42,221 bases of DNA, taken from Acidobacteriota bacterium (GTDB lineage Bacteria > Acidobacteriota > UBA6911). The stretch lies in contig JAFGTD010000180.1 in assembly GCA_016934295.1 (NCBI GenBank), positions 1 through 42,221 of the forward strand. The letters run 5' to 3'. The translations under genes and the position numbers were made by a program. Shown here in pieces: positions 7,682 through 15,433 of the stretch (the first letter of the stretch is position 1; every line of letters starts with the position of its first letter). The notes beneath the pieces were generated by a model, which saw only the letters and a program-made list of their open reading frames with translations, was not told the origin of the DNA and made no database searches.

Positions 7682-9595
7682 TCAACCTGTCCGGGCTTCG
7701 GAACGGAAAAACAGGATCGCCAGGGGAGGCAGGTTTAAAATCAGAGAACACGGCTGACCGTGAAACGGGATGGGTGCGGTTTCTATCCCCCCCATATTGC
7801 CGCAACCGCTCCCGCCGTAAAGCCCGGCATCGCTGTTCAGTACTTCCTTCCAGTACCCGCCCTTGGGGGCGCCTACGCTGTAGCTCTGCCGCGGCACCGG
7901 CGTGAAGTTGCAGACTATCATTAAATCGGGATGCCCGGAATCCCCGCTCCTCAACAGGCTGATAACGCTGCCGTCGGCGTCACTGCAATCGATCCAGCGG
8001 AATCCATCGGGTTGAAAATCGTACCTGTACAGGGCGGGTTCCTCCCGATACAGCCGGTTCAGGTCCTGGACCCAGCGCTGCAATCCCCGGTGCGTGTCAT
8101 ACTGAAGCAGATGCCAGTCCAGGCTTGTGTCATGGGCCCACTCATTCCACTGGCCGAATTCGCCGCCCATAAAAAGCAGCTTTTTCCCGGGCTGGGCGTA
8201 CATGTACCCCAGCAACAGGCGAAGGTTGGCAAACTTTTGCCAGTCATCTCCGGGCATTTTACCCAACAGAGACCCCTTTCCATGAACAACCTCATCGTGC
8301 GAAAGCGGCAGAAGAAAATTTTCCGTGAACATATAAAGTCCGCGGAATGTAAGTTTGTCGTGGTGGTACCTGCGGTGAACCGGGTCCAGAGACATGTAGG
8401 AAAGGGTATCGTGCATCCATCCCATATCCCATTTCATCCCGAATCCAAGCCCGCCCAGGTAGGTCGGCCTGGAAACCATCGGCCAGTCTGTGGATTCTTC
8501 CGCAATGGTCTGGACGCCGGGATACTCCCTGTAAATGCTCTCGTTCATGGATCGGAGGAACCGTATGGCTCCCAGGTTTTCCCTGCCGCCGAATTCGTTC
8601 GCGATCCATTCCCCTTCTTCACGGGAATAGTCGAGATACAGCATGGATGCGACTGCGTCCACCCGGAGTCCGTCGGCATGATACCGATCGATCCAGAAAT
8701 GGGCGCTGCTGGCAAGGAACGCCTGAATTTCGTGCCGGTCATAATTGAATACGAGCGTGTCCCAATCCCGGTGCTTACCCTGGCGGGGATCGGCATGTTC
8801 ATACAGGTGGGTTCCGTCAAAGTAACCAAGCCCGTGTTCATCCGAAGGGAAATGGGAGGGAACCCAGTCCAGGATTACGCCGATTCCATGCCGGTGGAAG
8901 GCATCGACAAGGGCCATGAAATCCTGCGGCGTCCCGTACCGGGCGGAAGGAGCGAAATATCCCGAGGTCTGGTACCCCCAGGAGCCGAAAAACGGATGCT
9001 CCATAACCGGAAGGAATTCTACATGGGTGAAGCCCATCTCTTTCACGTAAGCGGGCAGTTGGGAAGCCATCTCACGGTAGGATAACGACCGGAATCCGTC
9101 CTCCGCAATCCGTCTCCAGGATCCCAGGTGGACTTCGTAGATCGACATCGGCTGATTGAGCCGGGTGTCCCGGCCGCGACGTTCCATCCACTCCCGGTCA
9201 TTCCAGGCATAGTCCAGATCCCAGATTCGTGAAGCCCTTTCCGGCGGAACTTCAGTGAAGAAAGCAAAGGGATCGGCTTTATCCACCCTGTAGTTTTGAT
9301 GCCGCGAGGCAATATGGAATTTATACCGGTTTCCGGTCCCGGCGCCGGGCACGAATCCCTCCCAGATACCGGACTGCTCTTTCGGAAACAGCTGGGACGC
9401 GTCCTTGTTCCATCCGTTGAAGTCTCCTATAACGGAAACCTGCCCCGCATCGGGCGCCCAGACCGCAAAGTATGCACCCTTTTCCTCCCGGTGGCTGCAT
9501 AGATGCGCTCCGAGTTTGTCATAGAGCCGGTAGTGGCTTCCGCTGTTGAAAAAATGAAGATCATCCGCACTGAGAAGGGTGAAATTCCTTGGCAT
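7682..9595 (-). CDS. glgB: 1,4-alpha-glucan branching enzyme (GH13_9)
   Basis: A 637-residue cytoplasmic enzyme that transfers alpha-1,4-glucan segments to form alpha-1,6 branches in glycogen. Residues about 20-110 are a CBM48 ([20 protein letters not shown]). Residues about 150-530 are the GH13 barrel, with motifs [20 protein letters not shown] (nucleophile Asp313), [10 protein letters not shown] (acid Glu366) and [13 protein letters not shown] (Asp434). A C-terminal beta domain follows. All catalytic residues are present. The length matches the shorter GlgB class that lacks the extra N1 domain of the roughly 730-residue E. coli enzyme. AGGGA lies nine bases before the ATG. It lies 22 bases downstream of the KamA-family gene, so the two may share a transcript. 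No glgA or glgC is visible here. Confidence 0.96.
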   Translation of the reverse strand: MPRNFTLLSADDLHFFNSGSHYRLYDKLGAHLCSHREEKGAYFAVWAPDAGQVSVIGDFNGWNKDASQLFPKEQSGIWEGFVPGAGTGNRYKFHIASRHQNYRVDKADPFAFFTEVPPERASRIWDLDYAWNDREWMERRGRDTRLNQPMSIYEVHLGSWRRIAEDGFRSLSYREMASQLPAYVKEMGFTHVEFLPVMEHPFFGSWGYQTSGYFAPSARYGTPQDFMALVDAFHRHGIGVILDWVPSHFPSDEHGLGYFDGTHLYEHADPRQGKHRDWDTLVFNYDRHEIQAFLASSAHFWIDRYHADGLRVDAVASMLYLDYSREEGEWIANEFGGRENLGAIRFLRSMNESIYREYPGVQTIAEESTDWPMVSRPTYLGGLGFGMKWDMGWMHDTLSYMSLDPVHRRYHHDKLTFRGLYMFTENFLLPLSHDEVVHGKGSLLGKMPGDDWQKFANLRLLLGYMYAQPGKKLLFMGGEFGQWNEWAHDTSLDWHLLQYDTHRGLQRWVQDLNRLYREEPALYRYDFQPDGFRWIDCSDADGSVISLLRSGDSGHPDLMIVCNFTPVPRQSYSVGAPKGGYWKEVLNSDAGLYGGSGCGNMGGIETAPIPFHGQPCSLILNLPPLAILFFRSEARTG

Positions 9596-9617
9596 ATTTT
9601 CTATTCCCTAACCCGCA

Positions 9618-11420
9618 TCAATAGTAATACCAGATGCTTTCATAATCGTCCGCATCTTCTCCGATGCTCTCGAGCCGTGCAAGATACTGCAGGAGCGGCA
9701 CATCATAGCCGACATAGTGCGGCCGATCGGCGATCCCCTTTTCCCACGGATGGAAATTATACACGCGGGCGCCGTCCGGCATGATAGCCAGCAAATCCCG
9801 GTGCTGAAATGCCCTCAGGTAGTTCTTCCCAAGACCGGGAACATTGTAAACCGCTTCGTCGGTTCTGCGCGATCCGGGAAGCAGCCGCGCCTCCTCCTTC
9901 TGCTCCTGAAGCAGTCGCGCCAGGGGAACACGGTATGCTCTGGTTTCCTCTTTCCCTTTTGTCATGAACGTATAGTAGGGATCGATTCCAATCCTGCGCA
10001 GAATCATTCGAAGCTTGGCGGCTTCGAACCGGCGGGAAACATAAAAGGAATAAACGTTTTGATTGAAAACGGAAATACCCTGTCTCTTCAGACGATCCAC
10101 GGCCGCAACCATCTCGGGCGTAATTTCGTAAGGATGTTCCACATGCGTCACTAAACAGATTTCGCGGCGACCGGGCTTACGCAGCTTCCCCAGACCCCGG
10201 ACCAGCGCCGGAGTAATGCGCATCGGTAAAGTCACGGGGGTGCGCGTCCCGATCCTGATTAAATCGATATGCGGGATTGCGGCCAGCCTGTTGAGAATGT
10301 CGAAAAGGGTTTCGTCCGGCATACCGAAGGGATCGCCGCCGGTAACAAGGATCTCCTTTAAAGCGGGGGTTTTTGCGATAAAATCGATGGCCGCATCCAG
10401 TTCTTCCGGGCCGGCCAGGGCATCCGGGATCATCGCATCGTCTATTTCCCAGTTGCGCTGGCAATAAACGCAGATCTGCGGGCAGGTGTTGTAGGGTTTC
10501 AGGATGGCTATCGCCGGGTAGCGCCGGGTGATCAGGTCTATGGGCGAGGTATCCCGTTCCAGCATGAAATCGAAGGCACACCCCCGGTCGTCCCGGCTTT
10601 CAAGCATGCGCGCCACGTAATCCGGCGGAGGCAGCACCTGGGCGCGCAATGTGCGGTCCCGGTCCCTTTTGGCGCCTTCGTCAAACAGGCTGGCGTAATA
10701 GGGGGTGACTCCGAACGGAAGTCTCCCACGGGTTGCTTCTTTGATCGCTTTACTTTCGACGGAAGTCAGAGGGACGTACTTTTCAAGCTGTTCCGCGCTG
10801 CGTGCGATGTGCTCCACCTGCCATTTCCAGTCGTTAAAGTCTTTCCTGGTGCCCCCAAGAGCGGATTGTATCCTGGCTCTCCGCTTCGACCGGCGCCTGC
10901 GTGCTGCCGGCGTCAGCCCGTCTTCATAGCGGGACATTCGCATTTCAACCTGAGCCCACAACTGGTCCAGCTCTTTCGAACGCTGAATGGCCGCCTCACG
11001 CCCCTCCAGCGAGTCGGACTTTATCTTCATCGCTTCCGTCTTCAGCGGTGCGACCCTCCCCTCCAATCCCTGGCACATGTGAATGAGTTCTGCATAAAAT
11101 CCCGGCTGCAGATCGGGACGATCGTTTCCGCGGGCAATATCCCACAGTGCCTGCTCGACACTGAAGCCTGCCGCCTTTGAGGAACGCCCCAAAACCATTC
11201 CGCGCAAGGCACGGGCACAGTCCCGAACAACATGAAGGAACGTGTTGATGGAGCTTGCGTCGGTATCGCATTTTTCGAACTGGCCCCGGGTAACGTGGGA
11301 ATACAGCCGCCGTCTCGCTTCGTCCACGGACGCTGCATCCCGGATAATCGAAAGGATCGCCGCCCCTTCTTCTTGAAACCGCTCCCTTGTAAAGCGCTCT
11401 ACTATCGGCATTTTCGGCAC
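9618..11420 (-). CDS. KamA-family radical SAM aminomutase, long form
   Basis: A protein of about 600 residues starting at GTG 11420, with AGGAG seven bases upstream; the frame is open to 11639 but with no better start. The radical SAM cluster motif is CPQICVYC (Cys313, 317, 320), preceded by YPAIAILKPYNT. Further KamA hallmarks are EILVTGGDPF, IRIGTRTPVTLP, LVTHVEHPYEI and FNQNVY. NVPGLGKNYLRA probably carries the PLP-binding Lys532. Classical lysine 2,3-aminomutase is about 416 residues. Here about 300 residues of helical sequence precede the catalytic core, as in long KamA-like proteins of unproven substrate. It could be a lysine or glutamate 2,3-aminomutase or a relative acting on another amino acid; beta-amino acids often serve as compatible solutes. 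The fold and cofactors are well supported, the substrate is not. Confidence 0.88.
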   Translation of the reverse strand: MPKMPIVERFTRERFQEEGAAILSIIRDAASVDEARRRLYSHVTRGQFEKCDTDASSINTFLHVVRDCARALRGMVLGRSSKAAGFSVEQALWDIARGNDRPDLQPGFYAELIHMCQGLEGRVAPLKTEAMKIKSDSLEGREAAIQRSKELDQLWAQVEMRMSRYEDGLTPAARRRRSKRRARIQSALGGTRKDFNDWKWQVEHIARSAEQLEKYVPLTSVESKAIKEATRGRLPFGVTPYYASLFDEGAKRDRDRTLRAQVLPPPDYVARMLESRDDRGCAFDFMLERDTSPIDLITRRYPAIAILKPYNTCPQICVYCQRNWEIDDAMIPDALAGPEELDAAIDFIAKTPALKEILVTGGDPFGMPDETLFDILNRLAAIPHIDLIRIGTRTPVTLPMRITPALVRGLGKLRKPGRREICLVTHVEHPYEITPEMVAAVDRLKRQGISVFNQNVYSFYVSRRFEAAKLRMILRRIGIDPYYTFMTKGKEETRAYRVPLARLLQEQKEEARLLPGSRRTDEAVYNVPGLGKNYLRAFQHRDLLAIMPDGARVYNFHPWEKGIADRPHYVGYDVPLLQYLARLESIGEDADDYESIWYYY

Positions 11421-11815
11421 TGGAAATCTCCTGGTTGCAACATTGATTTCTTCCTTGGTACAACGCTTAAAAATTGCCCTGCATTCAAATTCACAATGCA
11501 ACAGCGCAATCGGCCCACACTTCTCACCTGCATTCTTAGGTGGGAACGAATCCGGGAGTATTTTCTGCTTTGCACTCGATTGGGCACCCTTCGCGCCCTT
11601 GATCGTGCGCCTGGTATCCGCACCCATCTGAATCGCCACAGTGTAAGAAAAGCGACCTAACCCCTCCGGGAGATGCGGGCTGGCTTAATTTCTGATCTTT
11701 AATTCTGCCATAAAATGCCCTATATCGCCACTTGAACTATGCTGACGAAATAATTTAACGATGATATGCTCGGCCTGCACACAGTCCCAATATAATGATT
11801 ATTCGGAGCGCCCTT
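11421..11815. other. Divergent intergenic region between the KamA-family and CNNM genes
   Basis: About 395 bases that must hold the promoters of both divergent genes. The minus frame stays open to 11639 but lacks a signal for an earlier start. A weak inverted repeat (CACCT/AGGTG, about 11527-11545) is the only structure seen. No RNA gene or operator is recognised. Confidence 0.4.
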
Positions 11816-13021
11816 ATGAAAAGGATAAATAACCGAATCCTCCTGTCCGTCATCTTTTTGTCGGCGTCCCTTGCCGCCGATACTTCCTATGCGGCCGGAA
11901 CCGTAAGCGCCCAAACGTCCGAAGTGTCCTATACGCATACGGACGTTATTCTGCTGCTGACATACGTATTGCTGGCGCTGGTTTTTTCTTTTCTCTGTTC
12001 GATAGCGGAAGCGGTACTGCTGAGCATCACGCCGTCCTATATCGCGGGACTTCAGGAAAAGAAATCCAAACTGGCGCAGCTTTTGAAAAAACTGAAGCAG
12101 GACAACGTCGATCAGTCTTTGGCCGCCATTCTGACCCTGAACACAATAGCCCATACAGTCGGCGCCATCGGATCGGGGGCCAAAGCCACTGTTGTGTTCG
12201 GGAGCGCATGGTTCGGACTCTTTTCCGCGCTTATGACATTGATGATCCTGTTCCTTTCGGAAATCATCCCCAAGACCATTGGGGCCGTCTTCTGGAGGAA
12301 GCTGGCAAAACCGACAGCTATTTTCGTTCGCGGTCTCATCCTGAGTCTCTACCCGCTGATTAAAATATCCGAATGGCTTACGCGCCTGATTGCGCATCAA
12401 AAAGGCCTGCACGTCTTCAACCGTGACGAGTTCATCGCCATGGCCGGTATCGGCGAACAAACAGGCAAGATCGACAGGAGCGAGTCGCGGATCATACGAA
12501 ACCTGTTCCGGTTCGAGTCTCTGAAGGTCTCGGATATTATGACGCCAAGAACGGTCATTTCCGCTCTTCAGCAGGACATGACCGTTTTGGAAGCGATGGA
12601 TACCGTTTCACAGATTCCCTTTTCCCGCCTTCCGATATATGGAAAAGAAATCGACGATATTTCAGGATTCGTGCTGAAACAGGACCTTCTCCTATGCAAG
12701 GCAAAAAATCAGGACAACGTCAAACTCGAATCGCTGAAAAGGGAAATCCTGATTGTTGTCGAAGGCCTATCGGTATCCGGTTTGCTGGAAATCCTGCTGG
12801 ATCGTCGTCAGCACATCGCAGCCGTTGCAGGGGAGTATGGAGAGACCAAGGGGGTCGTCACTCTTGAAGATGCCGTGGAAACGCTGTTAGGCCTGGAAAT
12901 CGTCGACGAAATGGACCGGGTGGAAGACATGCAATCGCTTGCCAGGCAGCAATGGGAAAAACGCGCCAGGGCGCTCGGCCTGGACATTAGTATTGAACCC
13001 GAATCCCGAAAACCGGAATGA
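11816..13021 (+). CDS. CNNM/DUF21 and CBS-domain membrane protein (CorC/HlyC-like transporter)
   Basis: A 401-residue inner-membrane protein. The ATG at 11816 has GGAG seven bases upstream and is preferred to one at 11795. The N-terminus carries a signal-like hydrophobic stretch (ILLSVIFLSASLAADTSYA). The DUF21/CNNM transmembrane core follows (about 45-190), with ILLLTYVLLALVFSFLCSIA, AEAVLLSITPSYI, NTIAHTVGAIGSGA and LFLSEIIPKTIGAVFWRKLA. Two CBS motifs lie at about 215-340 (VSDIMTPRTVISALQQDM, GEYGETKGVVTLEDAVETLL). The typical C-terminal CorC_HlyC domain is missing, so this is the short form. Family members mediate Mg2+/Co2+ or Na+ linked ion movement. The CorA gene 540 bases away suggests divalent cation handling, an inference from context. 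Confidence 0.9.
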   Translation: MKRINNRILLSVIFLSASLAADTSYAAGTVSAQTSEVSYTHTDVILLLTYVLLALVFSFLCSIAEAVLLSITPSYIAGLQEKKSKLAQLLKKLKQDNVDQSLAAILTLNTIAHTVGAIGSGAKATVVFGSAWFGLFSALMTLMILFLSEIIPKTIGAVFWRKLAKPTAIFVRGLILSLYPLIKISEWLTRLIAHQKGLHVFNRDEFIAMAGIGEQTGKIDRSESRIIRNLFRFESLKVSDIMTPRTVISALQQDMTVLEAMDTVSQIPFSRLPIYGKEIDDISGFVLKQDLLLCKAKNQDNVKLESLKREILIVVEGLSVSGLLEILLDRRQHIAAVAGEYGETKGVVTLEDAVETLLGLEIVDEMDRVEDMQSLARQQWEKRARALGLDISIEPESRKPE

Positions 13022-13098
13022 AATAATCCCCCCGAAGCCAAATAAGGCCAGCATCTGCAAGCAAATGCGCGGCAAGCTATCTTCCACAGGTCGCGTGT

Positions 13099-13500
13099 TT
13101 ATTGGGGTTGCAAACCGACCGGACCGGTTACGCGCGCATTATCCCAGGCATCGATGATTCCAAGGCGTATGAATTCCTTTGTCGCGCGCCGGGTTATATC
13201 GCTCATCATGCGAGGTTCATACCGATGATCGTAAACGTACGCTTTAACTCTCAGGCGGAGGTAGGGATTGCGGTCGAATCCATGGGAAACCAGCGTGACG
13301 ATCTTTTTTTTCGCCAGCATATAGGGGGGAGCAGACAGCCGCCTTAAAACCGATTTCTCCTCGTTGACGCGAAGTATTGCGCCAACTCTTCAGGCTGCAA
13401 ACGCCGGGACCGCTTCTTTCCATAAATCCACGTCGGTTTCGAAGTCGGAATAATTCCGGACGCCGCGTCCGAGATATATTTTAAATTCCACCGGGTCCAT
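13099..13500 (-). pseudogene. Degenerate gene remnant, possibly the C-terminus of an MscS-type channel
   Basis: Two open segments on the minus strand are in one frame, separated by TGA at 13390-13392. The upstream part (36 codons from ATG 13500) reads VEFKIYLGRGVRNYSDFE and so on. The downstream part reads NEEKSVLRRLSAPPYML, then RLRVKAYVYDHRYEPRMM and SDITRRATKEFIRLGI. That second stretch loosely resembles the end of MscS channels (RV-AYV---Y-PR--SDI-RR---EF---GI). No membrane domain is left, and an adjacent frame (LRSEIEIGIREKLYY) looks like a shifted continuation. The UGA has no neighbouring Cys, so selenocysteine is not supported here. It lies just past the corA stop. The family guess is weak; decay is more likely than not. 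Confidence 0.35.
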
Positions 13501-13560
13501 TGCCTTTATAATACAGTTTTTCCCGGATACCGATTTCAATCTCTGAACGCAGGATCCCGG

Positions 13561-14643
13561 CTACAGCCATTTTTTTCGTTTGAAAAAAACAAACAATCCC
13601 CCGCCGATCAATAGGGCCAACAACCAGAAAAAAATATACCCGTAACGCATTCCCAGTTCCGGCATGTTCCATGAACTGACTGACGTGTCGAAGTTCATAC
13701 CGTAAATCCCGGCCAGAAATCCCAGCGGGATAAAGATCGTCGCAATGATGGTCAGGACTTTCATTACCTCGTTCATCTTGTTGCTGACGCTGGACAGGTA
13801 GATATCCAGAAGGCCCGAAACCATATCGCGGAAGGTTTCGACCGTATCGATGACCTGGATCGTATGTTCATAAAGATCACGCAAATATATGCGGGTAGGA
13901 TCGTGAATGAATTCAGACCCTATGCGTTCCAGCCCGCCGATCACCTCTCGCAGGGGCCAGACCGCCTTGCGCATGTATATCAACTCCCTCTTCATTTCAT
14001 GAATGGATTCCAGGTTCCCGGGACCGGGATCGTTGATCAGTTCCGTCTCGATTTCTTCGATCTGTTCGCTAATCGTCTCCAGGATCGCGAAGTAGTTGTC
14101 CACAATGGCATCCACAAGCGTATAGGCGAGATAGTCGCTGTCCATGAAACGGACGCGGGGCGCCGATTTCCTTATCCGGTTCCGGACCGCCTCAAAAACA
14201 TCCCCGATCTTTTCCTGGAAAGAAATGACGAAGGTTCTCCCCACGACGAAACTGAACTGTTCCGACTGTATCTTGCCGCTTTCGGGATTGATGATCAGCA
14301 TCTTCAACGCAATGAACAAGCCCTGGTCAAAAGTATCCAGTTTGGGCCGCTGGCCCGTATTGGCGATATCCTCCAGGATCAGGGGATGGATATCGAAGTG
14401 TCTGCCGATCTTCTCGATCTGTTCCACTTCGTGCAGGCCGTCAATATTGATCCAGGTGATCGTCGGCTTTTCTTTGAACGGATAGCACTCTTCGATGGAG
14501 GAAACGGTTTTTTCTTCGATCTCGGTTGCATCGTAATCAATAATTCGTATATGCATCTTATCAATTTTCTTATCACCGACAAACACTACCGTCCCGGGCA
14601 TAAGCCCGCGCGTTTTCGAAAGCTTCTTCATTAAACGAGGCAT
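13561..14643 (-). CDS. corA: CorA magnesium/cobalt transporter
   Basis: A 360-residue CorA family channel that forms a homopentamer moving Mg2+ (also Co2+/Ni2+) across the inner membrane. The large cytoplasmic funnel domain fills residues 1-285 (TWINIDGLHEVEQIEKIG, HPLILEDIANTGQRPK, LAYTLVDAIVDNYF). Two C-terminal transmembrane segments follow: TM1 about 290-313, ending in the signature IYGMNF (Gly315-Met316-Asn317), and TM2 about 336-354 (IFFWLLALLIGGGLFVFF), then the usual basic tail KRKKWL. GGGAG lies seven bases before the ATG. The length and signature are complete. A possible structured leader lies just upstream. Confidence 0.96.
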   Translation of the reverse strand: MPRLMKKLSKTRGLMPGTVVFVGDKKIDKMHIRIIDYDATEIEEKTVSSIEECYPFKEKPTITWINIDGLHEVEQIEKIGRHFDIHPLILEDIANTGQRPKLDTFDQGLFIALKMLIINPESGKIQSEQFSFVVGRTFVISFQEKIGDVFEAVRNRIRKSAPRVRFMDSDYLAYTLVDAIVDNYFAILETISEQIEEIETELINDPGPGNLESIHEMKRELIYMRKAVWPLREVIGGLERIGSEFIHDPTRIYLRDLYEHTIQVIDTVETFRDMVSGLLDIYLSSVSNKMNEVMKVLTIIATIFIPLGFLAGIYGMNFDTSVSSWNMPELGMRYGYIFFWLLALLIGGGLFVFFKRKKWL

Positions 14644-14683
14644 TGTAATTCTCCCTTCCCGGTCGCCAATGAATGTATTTTAA

Positions 14684-14732
14684 TGAGAGCCACGATCCCA
14701 TACTCCGAATACGTTTCCTTTTCCGGCTCTCA
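14684..14732 (-). promoter_or_regulatory. Inverted repeat in the corA leader
   Basis: TGAGAGCC (14684-14691) and GGCTCTCA (14725-14732) can pair over 8 bp with a 33-base loop, about 40 bases before the corA start. It does not match a known magnesium riboswitch that I can recognise and could be chance. Confidence 0.25.
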
Positions 14733-14878
14733 ATCACGCGGACCGGGCCGGAAAATTGTTCTATCGGGTGTTCTTTGCGGTCCACTTTAAAATCGATTGA
14801 CCCGCATCCCAAGTAAATTCTTTACTCTTCGCCGTTTTTTTCATAGTTTTTCAGTAACCCGATATAAATGATTCCAGA

Positions 14879-15124
14879 ATGGCCGCAATCATTGCAGCCG
14901 ACGTGTGGAAAACGTTTCTCTTTGTCCTGCTCGTCCTGCTTGCAGGCATTCAGAGCATCCCCAATGAAATGTATGAAGCAGTCGAAATCGACGGAGGAAA
15001 CGCCTGGCATAAGTTCCGGTATGTCACAATCCCCCACCTGCGGCCTTTCATATTCCTGGCCCTGATTTCGCTGTTTCAAAAGCGGATTGTGGCGGGATCG
15101 ACCACGGGAAGCGTAAAGCAATGA
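14879..15124 (+). pseudogene. Sugar ABC transporter permease scar (MalF-type EAA region joined to MalG-type C-terminus)
   Basis: An 81-codon frame. The first 60 residues match the EAA loop region of MalF-type permeases: ADVWKTFLFVLLVLLAGIQS, then IPNEMYEAVEIDGGNAWHKF and YVTIPHLRP. The sequence then jumps to LFQKRIVAGSTTGSVKQ and stops. That end looks like the conserved C-terminus of a MalG-type permease (FQRYIVAGLTAGAVKG). Intact permeases are about 280-300 residues, so a deletion appears to have removed the end of malF and nearly all of malG. The trehalose synthase/phosphatase gene follows 310 bases later, suggesting the lost importer handled trehalose or maltose. Membership in the permease family is clear; the two-gene deletion is an inference. 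Confidence 0.7.
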
Positions 15125-15433
15125 TGCACAGCAACTTACAGGATGCAAGCCACTTCCATCCACACTGCTGAATGCTTCTTATGCTGTACTAAACGGCTTT
15201 CAACCTATAAAATAGGTATTTAATAGGGACTCTGAGCGACGGCATGCATCGGGGTCAATGAACCGCACACGCCGGACAGATGCATTCCAGGGGCGCCCTC
15301 GGATATCCCACGGTTTAATTGAAGATCAGAATAATGATTGACGATATCGGAAAAAGCATGTCTTGAGGTTTCCGGCCCGCATTTCTCAAAGGAGTTTGCC
15401 GTTTCCTTCCCGGGCGAGACGGCATTGCGGATA

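Noticed and set aside
7931-9085. A 384-codon plus-strand frame opposite glgB
   Set aside because: It is an antisense shadow of glgB, whose catalytic motifs are all intact; no ribosome site or family resemblance.
13390-13392. In-frame TGA considered as a third selenocysteine codon
   Set aside because: No Cys or redox motif near it, no recognised redox family; pseudogene decay is simpler.
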